The notes under the pieces are model-generated. The model saw nothing but the letters and a program-made list of their open reading frames with translations, did no database searches and was not told the origin of the DNA. Both the position numbers and the translations under genes were made by a program. Below, in pieces: positions 1 to 7,230 of a stretch of 46,183 nucleotides of DNA (positions are counted from its first letter, which is position 1; each line of letters begins with the position of its first letter). This stretch comes from Planctomycetota bacterium (GTDB taxonomy: Bacteria > Planctomycetota > UBA1135 > UBA2386), in assembly GCA_016795295.1 (NCBI GenBank), contig JAEUHP010000113.1, forward strand, positions 1 through 46,183, in the 5' to 3' direction.

Positions 1-807
1 CCAACGGACACCCAGCGCCGGATCGACGCCTTGCAAGGTAGCGGGCGGCTTGCCCCAGCCGAGGCAGCATCCCTCCGCGACGCATTTTCGACCCAGGCAG
101 CGCCGCCTTCGGGTGCGGCTCCCGCAGCGCCGACCGCCCCCGACTTGGGCCGTGCCTACCTGAGTGGCGCGATGGACGAGGCGGCACTGCGCAAACGCGC
201 GCTCCGGAACGCCGTTGCGATGGGCAGCATGTTCGCACTGACGTTCCCCATCGCCATGGTGCTGATCCGCGGCACGGTTGGCTGGAAGCTGTCCGTCGCA
301 CAGACCCTCGCAATCTGGTTGCCACTGTGCGCCGTCGCGGGCGTCGCGTTCGGTTGGATCATGCACCGCATCGTGCTCCAGCCGATGGTCGAGCGCCTCG
401 TGCGCCTGCGGCGCGAAGCAGGGCCGCTGCAACCCCTGGGCTTCGTCGATGCGGGCCAATGCCCGACCTGTCGAGCAGAGGACTTCGACACCTGGACATG
501 GCGGCATCCCGCCATGCTGCACTGGATCGCCAACCCCGGTCTGGCCTTCAACGAACTCGTGCTCGGCCAGCTCCTGCCGGCGCGCGTCAACCTCTGTCGG
601 CAATGCCGCACGCAGTTCGTCGATTGTCCGCACTGCCGGCGCGCCTTCAGCTGCGTGCAGTGGGGCAGCGCGTTCGGCCACTGGCTTCGCCTGCCTTGCC
701 CGTACTGCAACGGCAGCATCCCGAACCTGTCGAATGCACTCGCCTACGTGGTGAAGGCGCCGTTCTTGGCCCTCTTGCGGCACTTGGGCCGCGGGGGTGC
801 TGCATGA
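1..807 (+). CDS. Membrane protein with C-terminal zinc-ribbon cysteines (5'-truncated)
   Basis: The frame is open from base 1, and the residues before the first possible start (TTG at 31) read as a continuing helix (RIDAL.GSGRL.PAEAA.LR), so the true start is probably upstream of the window. An Ala/Pro-rich stretch follows, then two hydrophobic segments (about residues 61-80 and 88-112 counted from the TTG), then a Cys-rich cytosolic tail with CPTC, CRQC, CPHC and CPYC pairs typical of zinc ribbons. Its stop overlaps the start of the next gene (ATGA), so the two are translationally coupled. The 'short helix plus EEAARLR' element recurs in SHOCT-like regulatory proteins, and the next gene has a similar tail. 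I do not recognise a named family; a membrane-linked partner of the DUF2089 protein is an inference. Confidence 0.7.
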   Translation, partial: PTDTQRRIDALQGSGRLAPAEAASLRDAFSTQAAPPSGAAPAAPTAPDLGRAYLSGAMDEAALRKRALRNAVAMGSMFALTFPIAMVLIRGTVGWKLSVAQTLAIWLPLCAVAGVAFGWIMHRIVLQPMVERLVRLRREAGPLQPLGFVDAGQCPTCRAEDFDTWTWRHPAMLHWIANPGLAFNELVLGQLLPARVNLCRQCRTQFVDCPHCRRAFSCVQWGSAFGHWLRLPCPYCNGSIPNLSNALAYVVKAPFLALLRHLGRGGAA

Positions 808-1178
808 GCGCTCCGCTCGGCACTTGTCCGACCTGCGCCCACACCATGCGCATCGAGACGCTGCGCTGCTGGCGCTGCGGCACCACCGTGAATGGCCAGA
901 TCGCGATCCCGCTGGTGGCGCGGTTGCCCGACGAACAGGCGCGCTTCGTCGAGGCGTTCCTGCTCGGCAATGGCAGCTTGTCGCAGGTGCAGAAGGACCT
1001 GTCCTGTTCGTATCCGAAAGTGCGGCGCCTGCTGGACGACACGATCACGACACTGCGCGCCGGATTCGAGGCGGCGAAGCGCGAGAAGGAGGAGATCCTG
1101 GCGGCTCTCGAGCGCGGCGACCTCGACGGCAAACAGGCGGTCCAGCTGGTGCGCAGCCTGGTCGGCCACGGCGAGTGA
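804..1178 (+). CDS. DUF2089-family protein (zinc ribbon plus HTH-like domain)
   Basis: A 124-residue protein. An N-terminal zinc ribbon (CPTC near residue 8 and CWRC near 23) is followed by the DUF2089 core: a 'VARLPDEQARFVEAFLLGNG' stretch, then an HTH-like segment (LSQVQKDLSCSYPKVRRLLDD) resembling a sigma-70 region 4 helix-turn-helix. The tail (residues about 95-124, EILAALERGDLDGKQAVQLV) is the short two-helix motif often paired with such regulators. The family is widespread and uncharacterised; the domain layout suggests a small DNA-binding regulator. The ATG overlaps the upstream stop codon as ATGA, so it is coupled to the membrane zinc-ribbon gene. The family call is fairly secure, the function is not. 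Confidence 0.8.
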   Translation: MSAPLGTCPTCAHTMRIETLRCWRCGTTVNGQIAIPLVARLPDEQARFVEAFLLGNGSLSQVQKDLSCSYPKVRRLLDDTITTLRAGFEAAKREKEEILAALERGDLDGKQAVQLVRSLVGHGE

Positions 1179-1203
1179 GGCTGCCGCCCGCGTTGCGGCG
1201 CAA

Positions 1204-1333
1204 GTTTTGACGCAGGTCGCGCCCGAGGCGCGAACTGCATCAAGACCTTGCCGCGCGCCTGGCGGCGCGCCGCGGCGGTTTTGGCGCAGGTCGCGCCCGA
1301 GGCGCGAACTGCATCAAGACTTGGCCGCGCGCC
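1204..1333. repeat. Tandem 56-bp hairpin-bearing repeat (two copies)
   Basis: Copy 1 is 1204-1259 and copy 2 is 1278-1333, 74 bases apart, with 53 of 56 positions identical. Each contains a perfect stem TCGCGCC-CGA-GGCGCGA. The repeat fills the gap between the DUF2089 gene and wecB. It could be a REP-type chromosomal repeat or a transcription terminator for the upstream pair. A degenerate third start (GCGCCGCGCAAGTT) follows at about 1339-1353. Confidence 0.75.
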
Positions 1334-1396
1334 CCGAGAGCGCGCCGCGCAAGTTCCCTTCGCACCGACCCCATGGCTTGCCGATGATACGGGAGC

Positions 1397-2497
1397 ATGG
1401 TGCAGCGCACGAAGTTCCTGGTGGTGGTCGGCACTCGGCCCGAAGCCGTCAAGCTGGCGCCGGTGGTGCACGCTCTGCGCGCAGCACCCTGGGCCGACTG
1501 CCGCGTGCTCGCCACTGCGCAGCACCGCCAACTGCTCGACCAGACGCTGGGCTTCTTCGGCATCCGGCCCGATCTCGATCTCGACCTGATGCGCCCGGAC
1601 CAGTCGCTCGCCGACCTCACCGCGCGCATGGTCTCGGCCCTCGACCCGGTGTTCGCGGCCGAACGGCCGGATTGGGTGATCGCCCAGGGCGACACCACCA
1701 CCGTGATGGTGGCGGCCCTCGCAGCGTTCTACCGTCGCATCCGCTTCGCCCATGTCGAAGCTGGGCTGCGCACGGGCGACTTGTCGCAGCCGTTCCCCGA
1801 AGAGGGCAACCGTGCCATCGTCGGCCGGCTCGCCAGCTTGCATTTCGCGCCGACCCAGCGCGCGGCGCAGAACCTGCGCGCCGAGAACGTGCCCGAGGCG
1901 GCGGTGCACGTGGTCGGCAACACCGTGATCGACGCCCTGTTGTGGGCCGCGGCGCGCGTGCCTGCGGGTGCGTTCGCGCCGGCACCCGGCCGCCGGCTGC
2001 TGCTGGTGACGGCGCACCGGCGTGAGAACTTCGGCGCGCCGTTCGAGGCGATCTGCCGGGCCTTGCTGCGGCTCGCGGCGCGGCCGGACGTGGAGCTGCT
2101 CTACCCGGTGCACCCGAACCCGAACGTGCGCGCCGTGGTCGGCCGCCTGCTCGCCGGCCACGAACGCATCCGGCTGTGCGATCCGCTCGACTATCCGGAC
2201 ATGGTTGCCGCGATGCGGGCGAGCACGCTGATCCTCACCGATTCGGGCGGCGTGCAGGAGGAAGCGCCGTCGCTCGGCGTGCCGGTGCTGGTGCTGCGCG
2301 ACGAGACCGAACGGCCCGAAGGGGTCGCGGCCGGTGCGGCGCGTTTGGTCGGACCGCACGAAGAGCGGATCGTCGCGGCGGCAACCCAATTGCTCGACGA
2401 TCCGGCGGCCTATCGAGCGATGGCGACGGTGCAGAATCCGTACGGCCGCGGCGACAGCGCTGCGGCGATCGTGCGGGTGCTGGCTGCGGCACGGTGA
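1397..2497 (+). CDS. wecB: UDP-N-acetylglucosamine 2-epimerase (non-hydrolysing)
   Basis: This enzyme interconverts UDP-GlcNAc and UDP-ManNAc in the cytoplasm, supplying ManNAc-type sugars for surface polysaccharides. The 366-residue length is normal for the family. Visible motifs are GTRPEAVKLAPV near the N-terminus, QGDTTT and HVEAGLRTGD (catalytic acidic residues), NTVIDAL, TAHRRENFG (catalytic His region), YPVHPNPNV and the UDP-binding LTDSGGVQEEAPSLG with R.ETERPE after it. The ATG at 1397 starts directly at the Rossmann strand. There is no Shine-Dalgarno sequence; a TGATAC box ends six bases before the ATG, so a leaderless transcript is possible. No other sugar-nucleotide gene is adjacent, so the polymer it serves is unknown. 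Hydrolysing epimerases such as NeuC are less likely given the motif set. Confidence 0.95.
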   Translation: MVQRTKFLVVVGTRPEAVKLAPVVHALRAAPWADCRVLATAQHRQLLDQTLGFFGIRPDLDLDLMRPDQSLADLTARMVSALDPVFAAERPDWVIAQGDTTTVMVAALAAFYRRIRFAHVEAGLRTGDLSQPFPEEGNRAIVGRLASLHFAPTQRAAQNLRAENVPEAAVHVVGNTVIDALLWAAARVPAGAFAPAPGRRLLLVTAHRRENFGAPFEAICRALLRLAARPDVELLYPVHPNPNVRAVVGRLLAGHERIRLCDPLDYPDMVAAMRASTLILTDSGGVQEEAPSLGVPVLVLRDETERPEGVAAGAARLVGPHEERIVAAATQLLDDPAAYRAMATVQNPYGRGDSAAAIVRVLAAAR

Positions 2498-2503
2498 GCC
2501 AGC

Positions 2504-2523
2504 GAGACGAGCCGCGCCGTCTC
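2504..2523. terminator. Weak bidirectional hairpin between convergent genes
   Basis: GAGACG and CGTCTC pair across an 8-base loop at the 3' ends of wecB and the convergent kelch gene, overlapping the latter's stop codon. The stem is only six pairs and there is no T tract. Confidence 0.3.
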
Positions 2524-3901
2524 AGTTGCCGAACACGCCGTGCACGGCGTTCGACATGCCGCCGTTGCCGTTCGGCGCGGTGGCGTCGAGCACCATCGCC
2601 TGCGAGTAGAGCTGGATGTTCGCGAACGCCGCGTTGTTCGGCAGCGTGAACGACTGGCTCGCGGCGCCGCTGTTCAGCACCGCCAGCAGCGACGTGTCGA
2701 GGCTCACTTCCAGTCGGCAGCCGCCGAAGCCGAAGGTCGACAGATCGGCGGGCAGGTTGCCGAGCGTCCACTGCAGGTTGGAGAAGCCATGCGCAATCAG
2801 GCCGATGCCGCTGAACGCGCCGTTGGTGAGGTCGAGCGTGTAGGTGCTGCCGAGTTGCGGCAGGGTGGTCGGCGCCAGATCGGGCACGCCCGCGCTGGTG
2901 GCACAGCCCTGGCCGAACTTCGCCGCGATCGCCGTGTTCGCGCCGCTGTAGACCCAGGTCTCGTTGTTGGTGCCGCCGGGGCCGCTGCCGCCGAAGTACA
3001 CGAACTGCCGCGTGGTCGGCAAGTAGGCGGCATAGCCCTCGGTCGACTTGGCCGGGCCGCCAGTGAGCACCTGAGTCCAGTTGTTGCCGTCGTACTCCCA
3101 GGTGTCCAGCAGCGCGCCGCCACCGAAGCCGCCGTAGAGCACCACGCGCCCGCGCGTGCTGTCGTAGTCCATGCCGGCGCGGTAGCGGGGTGTCGGCACG
3201 GTGGCGGGGGCGCGCTGCACCCAATCCACGCCATCGTACTCCCACGTGTTCCCATACATGGTGCCCGGCGACACGGCGTTGTAGCCACCGAACATCACCG
3301 TCACGCCGCGGCCCTGGTCGTAGGCCATCGCGGGACTCTCGAGTCCCGGCGGCACGAAGCTCGTGGTCACCTGCACCCAGGTGGTGCCGTCGTACTCCCA
3401 GGTCTGGTTGCCGTTGGGCGCGCCACTCTGCAGACCGTAGATGATGGTCTTGCCGCGCCGCGCGTCATAGGCCATGCCGTAGAACGCGCGCGCACTCGGC
3501 GACGCGGTGGGGAACATCCGGATCCAGTCGAAACCGTCCCATTCCCAGGTGTCGTTGGCCGTCGCGGTGGTGGTCGGCGAGCGGCCGCCGAACGTCACGA
3601 TGCGCAGGCGGCGCGAATCGAACACCATCTTGTGGCCCCAGCGCGGCGGCGGCGTGGTGGCCGGCGTGAGCTGCGTCCAGGTGGTGCCGTCGAATTTCCA
3701 GGTGTCGCTGAGGGTGAGGGTCGGCCCGGACTGCAGGCCGCCGTACATCAGCAGGCTGCCTTGGAACAGGTCGTAGGCGATGCCACCCGTGCGGCGGGCC
3801 AGGGTGGAGGGGTACGGTGCCGGCGTGAGCTGGGTCCAGGTCTGGGCCGAGAGCGAACCGAGAGCCAGCAGCAGGGCGCTGGCGGTGGTGGGGCGGATCA
3901 T
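2522..3901 (-). CDS. Secreted kelch/galactose-oxidase-type beta-propeller with C-terminal surface module
   Basis: A 459-residue exported protein. The first 20 residues are a signal peptide ending in LGSLSA|Q. Residues about 20-330 hold six kelch-like blades, each a variant of 'G.AYD..RG...V.FGG......DTWEYDG..W.Q', which predicts a six- or seven-bladed propeller. The last ~130 residues form a separate domain that begins FGQGCATSAGVP and ends GNGG.SNAVHGVFGN; it resembles the final segment of the two giant peptidases at 31291-37709. No catalytic residues can be assigned, and carbohydrate or protein binding at the cell surface is the usual role of such proteins. The ATG was chosen because it begins the signal peptide; reading further upstream adds nothing signal-like. 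It faces wecB convergently, with a palindrome upstream at 3944-3963. Confidence 0.85.
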   Translation of the reverse strand: MIRPTTASALLLALGSLSAQTWTQLTPAPYPSTLARRTGGIAYDLFQGSLLMYGGLQSGPTLTLSDTWKFDGTTWTQLTPATTPPPRWGHKMVFDSRRLRIVTFGGRSPTTTATANDTWEWDGFDWIRMFPTASPSARAFYGMAYDARRGKTIIYGLQSGAPNGNQTWEYDGTTWVQVTTSFVPPGLESPAMAYDQGRGVTVMFGGYNAVSPGTMYGNTWEYDGVDWVQRAPATVPTPRYRAGMDYDSTRGRVVLYGGFGGGALLDTWEYDGNNWTQVLTGGPAKSTEGYAAYLPTTRQFVYFGGSGPGGTNNETWVYSGANTAIAAKFGQGCATSAGVPDLAPTTLPQLGSTYTLDLTNGAFSGIGLIAHGFSNLQWTLGNLPADLSTFGFGGCRLEVSLDTSLLAVLNSGAASQSFTLPNNAAFANIQLYSQAMVLDATAPNGNGGMSNAVHGVFGN

Positions 3902-3943
3902 GATGTGCTTGCGAGGGGGCGAATGCCCGAGGGGGAACCGAAG

Positions 3944-3963
3944 GGAGCGCAACGTTGCGCTCC
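3944..3963. promoter_or_regulatory. Perfect 20-bp palindrome upstream of the kelch gene
   Basis: GGAGCGCAAC is followed directly by its reverse complement GTTGCGCTCC. It lies 42 bases before the kelch gene start and 57 bases after the stop of the upstream membrane protein. It could be a dimeric repressor operator or, as RNA, an 8-bp stem with an ACGT loop ending the upstream operon. No T tract follows on either strand. Confidence 0.5.
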
Positions 3964-4020
3964 TCGAAGGCGACACCTGCGCTGGCCCGGCCGGCCCAAA
4001 GTTGTCCCGTTGGTGTCCGA

Positions 4021-4491
4021 CTACGGCCCGGACCGCACCCGCCGCGCCACCGTCCGCCAGCGGGCGAAGCACGCGAGCCACAGCAGGGGCAGGCACAGCG
4101 CTTCGAGCCAGAACCACCCGGTCCAGACCGCGGTGGTGCCGCGCACCGAGCCGGGGCCTTGCACCACCGCCAGCAGGAACGAACCCAGCGCGAGCGTCGC
4201 CAGCAACAGGCTGCTCGGCCGCACCGCCCGGCGGCTGGTCGTGTGGTCGGTCTCGGCGACCGCGAGCACCACCAGCAGCAGGCTGGTGGCCAGGCAGGTG
4301 CCGCCGGCGGTCGATTGCCACGCCGGGAGCCCGCGCGCCTCGCCGAACAGCCGTTCGAACTTCACCTGCTGCCACGGCCAGCGCGTCGCCAGGGCCGCCC
4401 CGGCGGCGCTGCCGTAGAGCAGCCAGCGCCAGATCGGCCGTTCGGCCGGGGGCGGCGCCGGCGGCAACTCGGGTTCGGGGCGGAACTGCAT
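4021..4491 (-). CDS. Small hydrophobic membrane protein, unknown function
   Basis: A 156-residue protein with a Pro/Glu-rich N-terminus and about four hydrophobic segments (residues roughly 24-36, 66-79, 94-109 and 125-141). It has no motif I recognise. Its ATG overlaps the stop codon of the upstream aminotransferase (ATGA), so the two are translationally coupled and it is probably a real gene and not a shadow. Arg and Lys cluster at the C-terminus and in the loop before segment 3, as expected for cytoplasmic loops. The function is unknown; co-translation with an aminotransferase is the only clue. Confidence 0.7.
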   Translation of the reverse strand: MQFRPEPELPPAPPPAERPIWRWLLYGSAAGAALATRWPWQQVKFERLFGEARGLPAWQSTAGGTCLATSLLLVVLAVAETDHTTSRRAVRPSSLLLATLALGSFLLAVVQGPGSVRGTTAVWTGWFWLEALCLPLLWLACFARWRTVARRVRSGP

Positions 4492-5774
4492 CAGCTGCCC
4501 CGCACCATCGCTTCGAGCCGGTCCAGGCCCTGCTGCAGGTTGGCCAGCGACGGACCATAGCTGAAGCGCACCATCGAGCGGTGCGCGCCGCGGTCCTGTT
4601 GCCGGCCGCCCGGATTGCCATCGAACAGCGGCCCCGGCACCGTCAGCACGCGCCGTTCGAGGCCGGCGCGGAAGAATGCCATGGCCGAATCGAACGGCGG
4701 CGGCAACCGGCTGACATCGCCGAAGGCGTAGAAGCCGCCGAGCGTCGGCCCTGGTACGACCACGCCCAGCGCCTGCAGCCGTTCGACCAGCAGGTTCCGC
4801 TTCTGGCAGAACGCCTGGCGCACGGCAGTGCTCTCTTGGTCGGCTCGGCCAGGGTCGAGCACCAACAGGGCGGCGCGCTGTGCCCAGCGCGACGCGCCGC
4901 CGTCGACCACGGCGCCGACCTGTGTGATCGCCTGCACCATCGCGGTCGGGCCCACCACCCAGCCAAGGCGCCAGCCAGGGTAGCGGAAGTTCTTGGTCAG
5001 GCCGTCGAACAGCAACACGGGATCGCGGTCCACGTCGTCGACGAATTCGGCGCCGCTGATCGGACCGTGGCTCGGTGTGGCGCGGCCACCCGCCGCCGCT
5101 TCGTAGACGTAGTGCGAGTAGAACTCGTCCAGCAGCAGCGAAACGCGCAGTTCGCGGGCTGCGGCGACCACCTGGAACAGGTCGTCGCCGCGCAGCACGT
5201 TGCCGGTCGGGTTGCAGGGGTTGCTCAGCAGCAGAGCCCCCATGCCCTGGTCGACGATCTGCTGCCGGAGCGCTACGGGCCGCAGGCGGAAGCCGTCGGC
5301 TGCGGCGGTGCGGACCGGCACCGTGGTGAGCCGCCCGAGGTGCGGCGTGAGCAGTTCGGCGTAGTTGGGATAGTCGGGGACCTGGTGGCCGAGCACGGTG
5401 TTGCCGAGTGCGAACAGCGCCCTGGCCAGTGCCGCGCGCCCGCCCGGCGCGATCGCCACGTTGCGCGCGCTGTACTGGCTGCGCTTGCCGGTGCGGAACA
5501 GCCGGTTGTAGTGGGCGGCGATGCGTTCGCGCAGCTCGCGCAGGCCTTCGGCCGGACCATACGCGTGGTCGGCGGGCTCGAGCGCGATGCTGTCGACACG
5601 CGGCGGCGCCCCGGCCAGGAGGCCGATTTCGGGCTGGCCTTGGCCGAGGTTGCTCCAGTCGGGGTGGCCGTTCTCGTAGCCGAGTTTCTGCGCCTCCGCG
5701 ACCACGTAGCCAACACCGGTCGGCGGAACCGGGCGCAGGGCACCGAGCGGGCCGTGCAGATCGGATTCGGTCAT
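4491..5774 (-). CDS. PLP-dependent aminotransferase, class I/II (fold type I)
   Basis: A 427-residue cytosolic enzyme of the AspC/aromatic aminotransferase superfamily, moving an amino group between an amino acid and a 2-oxo acid. Visible are the GQGQPEIG N-terminal arm, HAYGPAEGLRELRERIA, NPCNPTGNV (residues 185-193, PLP contact Asn), LLDEFYSHYVY (Asp216, pyridine-nitrogen contact) and DGLTKNFRYPGWRLGW with the Schiff-base Lys261 and substrate/phosphate Arg269. Substrate cannot be read from sequence. The ATG at 5774 was chosen because homology-like sequence starts there; upstream codons are Arg-rich noise. No Shine-Dalgarno is seen, but TATCGT ends seven bases before the ATG. It follows a lipoprotein gene by 31 bases and overlaps the downstream membrane gene. 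Confidence 0.9.
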   Translation of the reverse strand: MTESDLHGPLGALRPVPPTGVGYVVAEAQKLGYENGHPDWSNLGQGQPEIGLLAGAPPRVDSIALEPADHAYGPAEGLRELRERIAAHYNRLFRTGKRSQYSARNVAIAPGGRAALARALFALGNTVLGHQVPDYPNYAELLTPHLGRLTTVPVRTAAADGFRLRPVALRQQIVDQGMGALLLSNPCNPTGNVLRGDDLFQVVAAARELRVSLLLDEFYSHYVYEAAAGGRATPSHGPISGAEFVDDVDRDPVLLFDGLTKNFRYPGWRLGWVVGPTAMVQAITQVGAVVDGGASRWAQRAALLVLDPGRADQESTAVRQAFCQKRNLLVERLQALGVVVPGPTLGGFYAFGDVSRLPPPFDSAMAFFRAGLERRVLTVPGPLFDGNPGGRQQDRGAHRSMVRFSYGPSLANLQQGLDRLEAMVRGS

Positions 5775-5805
5775 CCCCAGCACGATACCCGCCCGCTCCG
5801 GCAAG

Positions 5806-6300
5806 TCACCGCTTGCCCTGCGGGCGCGCCTGCGGTGGCAGCTCGCCGGGAACCACGGTCGGGTGTGCCTCGAGCGCACGCTCCCGCGTCGCCTGCTCGA
5901 CCTGCCGCGACGCCGCCGCGGCCTCGACCTGTTCCTGCGCCGACGGTTCGTATTCCACCGCCAGCGCCGTGATCACCGGGGTCACCACCCAGGTGAACGG
6001 TGGGAAGCCGTGCCAGTAGTTTTCGCTGCTGGTCTGGATCACGCGCACGCGGTTGCCCTGCTTCTCGGCAATCGCCGCAGTGGTGGCGTCGAGCATGGTG
6101 TCGATGTTGGTGTTGCCCAAGAGCGGCAGCAGCACCAGCAGGTTCACGCCGACGTTGGTGGTGGTTTTGACGAACACCGGGCGGCCGTCCGGGTCCACCC
6201 GGCCGTTCCAGTGGGTGGCGGTGCTGTGGAAGGCGCAGCTGGCCAGCAGCACCGAGGCCGCAGCGAAGGCGCCATGGCGCCGGAAGTTGGTGGTTCGCAT
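5806..6300 (-). CDS. Predicted lipoprotein, unknown function
   Basis: A 164-residue protein. The first ~23 residues are a lipoprotein signal with the lipobox LLASC, so the mature N-terminal Cys should be lipidated. The mature part has a DPDGRPVFVKTTTNVGVNLL stretch, a hydrophobic region containing LLVLLPLLG, and a segment (IAEKQGNRVRVIQTSSENYWHGFPP) common in small Gram-negative envelope lipoproteins of unknown role. The C-terminus is charged and Gln/Glu-rich, possibly helical. The ATG at 6300 was chosen because it begins the signal peptide. It is first in a minus-strand group with the aminotransferase and the small membrane protein. GATCGT lies six bases before the ATG and no Shine-Dalgarno is present. 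Confidence 0.75.
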   Translation of the reverse strand: MRTTNFRRHGAFAAASVLLASCAFHSTATHWNGRVDPDGRPVFVKTTTNVGVNLLVLLPLLGNTNIDTMLDATTAAIAEKQGNRVRVIQTSSENYWHGFPPFTWVVTPVITALAVEYEPSAQEQVEAAAASRQVEQATRERALEAHPTVVPGELPPQARPQGKR

Positions 6301-6404
6301 CGCCCCACGATCGCACACGCTGGCCGGGAGGCAAGTCCAGGTGCGGGAGTTGCTCGGCCCCGGGCTCATCGCCGCAGGCCCGAGCGGCCGATGGGCCCAG
6401 CGCA

Positions 6405-7220
6405 ATGGCCGATACGGACGATTGGCAGCCGTTGGCGCCCGACCAGCTCGCGGCGCACCCGGGGGAGTTCGCATCGGTGGCACCTCGCGATCTGCGGGCC
6501 GAGGCGACGGGGGATCCGCTCGCTGCTGTGCCACCGAAGGCCGTTCCCGCAGCGGCTGCCGCGCCCCGCGATCCGGCGGCCGAAGCGGCAGCGGAGGCCG
6601 CCTTGGCGGCATTGCGCGCGAAGCTCCAGGCGGCACCGCCGCCGCGCAGCCTCTTGGCCGAGGTGCGGCCGAAACGGCGGCGGGCGTCGCGGGTCGCCGC
6701 CGAGCCGCCTGCTGCGGCGGTGGTGGACGCAGCGCCACCGGCTTTGGCGATCGAGTATGCGGCAGGTGCGGATGGGCGCGATCCCCGCGAAGAGGAGGGT
6801 TGGTTTCTGGCGTTGCCGGCCGCCGAGCAGGCGCGGCTGCGCGGGCAATGGGGGCTGAAGCGCGAACTGCTGGTCACGGATGGCGGCAAGCAGGCGCGCA
6901 TCCGGCGGCGGCGGTTCGGTGCGGCGATGGTGGTGTTCGCCGGGCTGTGGCTGCTGGGCACCGGGGCGATGTGGCACGTGACCCTGGGTGCGGGGGTGGT
7001 CACGGGGATCTGCTGGGGGCGGCTGTGGCCGAACCGGTTGCGGGATCCCGTGGTGGCATTCGGCTGTTACGTCGGGGTGTTGTTGGTGGCGATGGCGGCG
7101 AACGCGATCGATCGACTGCCGCCGGCGATGGTGTTGGACTCGATGGTGTTGGTGGCGCTGGCGACGTTGGTGGGGTTCGACGGGGAGATCCGGCGCAATG
7201 GTGGGTTCGACGATGGCTGA
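6405..7220 (+). CDS. Membrane protein with long disordered Ala/Pro-rich N-terminal half
   Basis: A 271-residue protein. Residues about 1-125 are Ala-, Pro- and charge-rich and probably disordered on the cytoplasmic side. A conserved-looking block follows (EEGWFLALPAAEQARLRGQW, about residues 127-147). Three hydrophobic segments then come close together (roughly residues 172-187, 190-206 and 219-235, with a further one to about 258), separated by RRRR and RLWPNRLR clusters. No family is recognised. It is divergent from the lipoprotein gene at 6300 and convergent with the gene at 7231, so it is probably monocistronic. Its hydrophobic pattern and consistent coding signal make it likely real; function unknown. 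Confidence 0.65.
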   Translation: MADTDDWQPLAPDQLAAHPGEFASVAPRDLRAEATGDPLAAVPPKAVPAAAAAPRDPAAEAAAEAALAALRAKLQAAPPPRSLLAEVRPKRRRASRVAAEPPAAAVVDAAPPALAIEYAAGADGRDPREEEGWFLALPAAEQARLRGQWGLKRELLVTDGGKQARIRRRRFGAAMVVFAGLWLLGTGAMWHVTLGAGVVTGICWGRLWPNRLRDPVVAFGCYVGVLLVAMAANAIDRLPPAMVLDSMVLVALATLVGFDGEIRRNGGFDDG

Positions 7221-7230
7221 GTAGGAGCGG

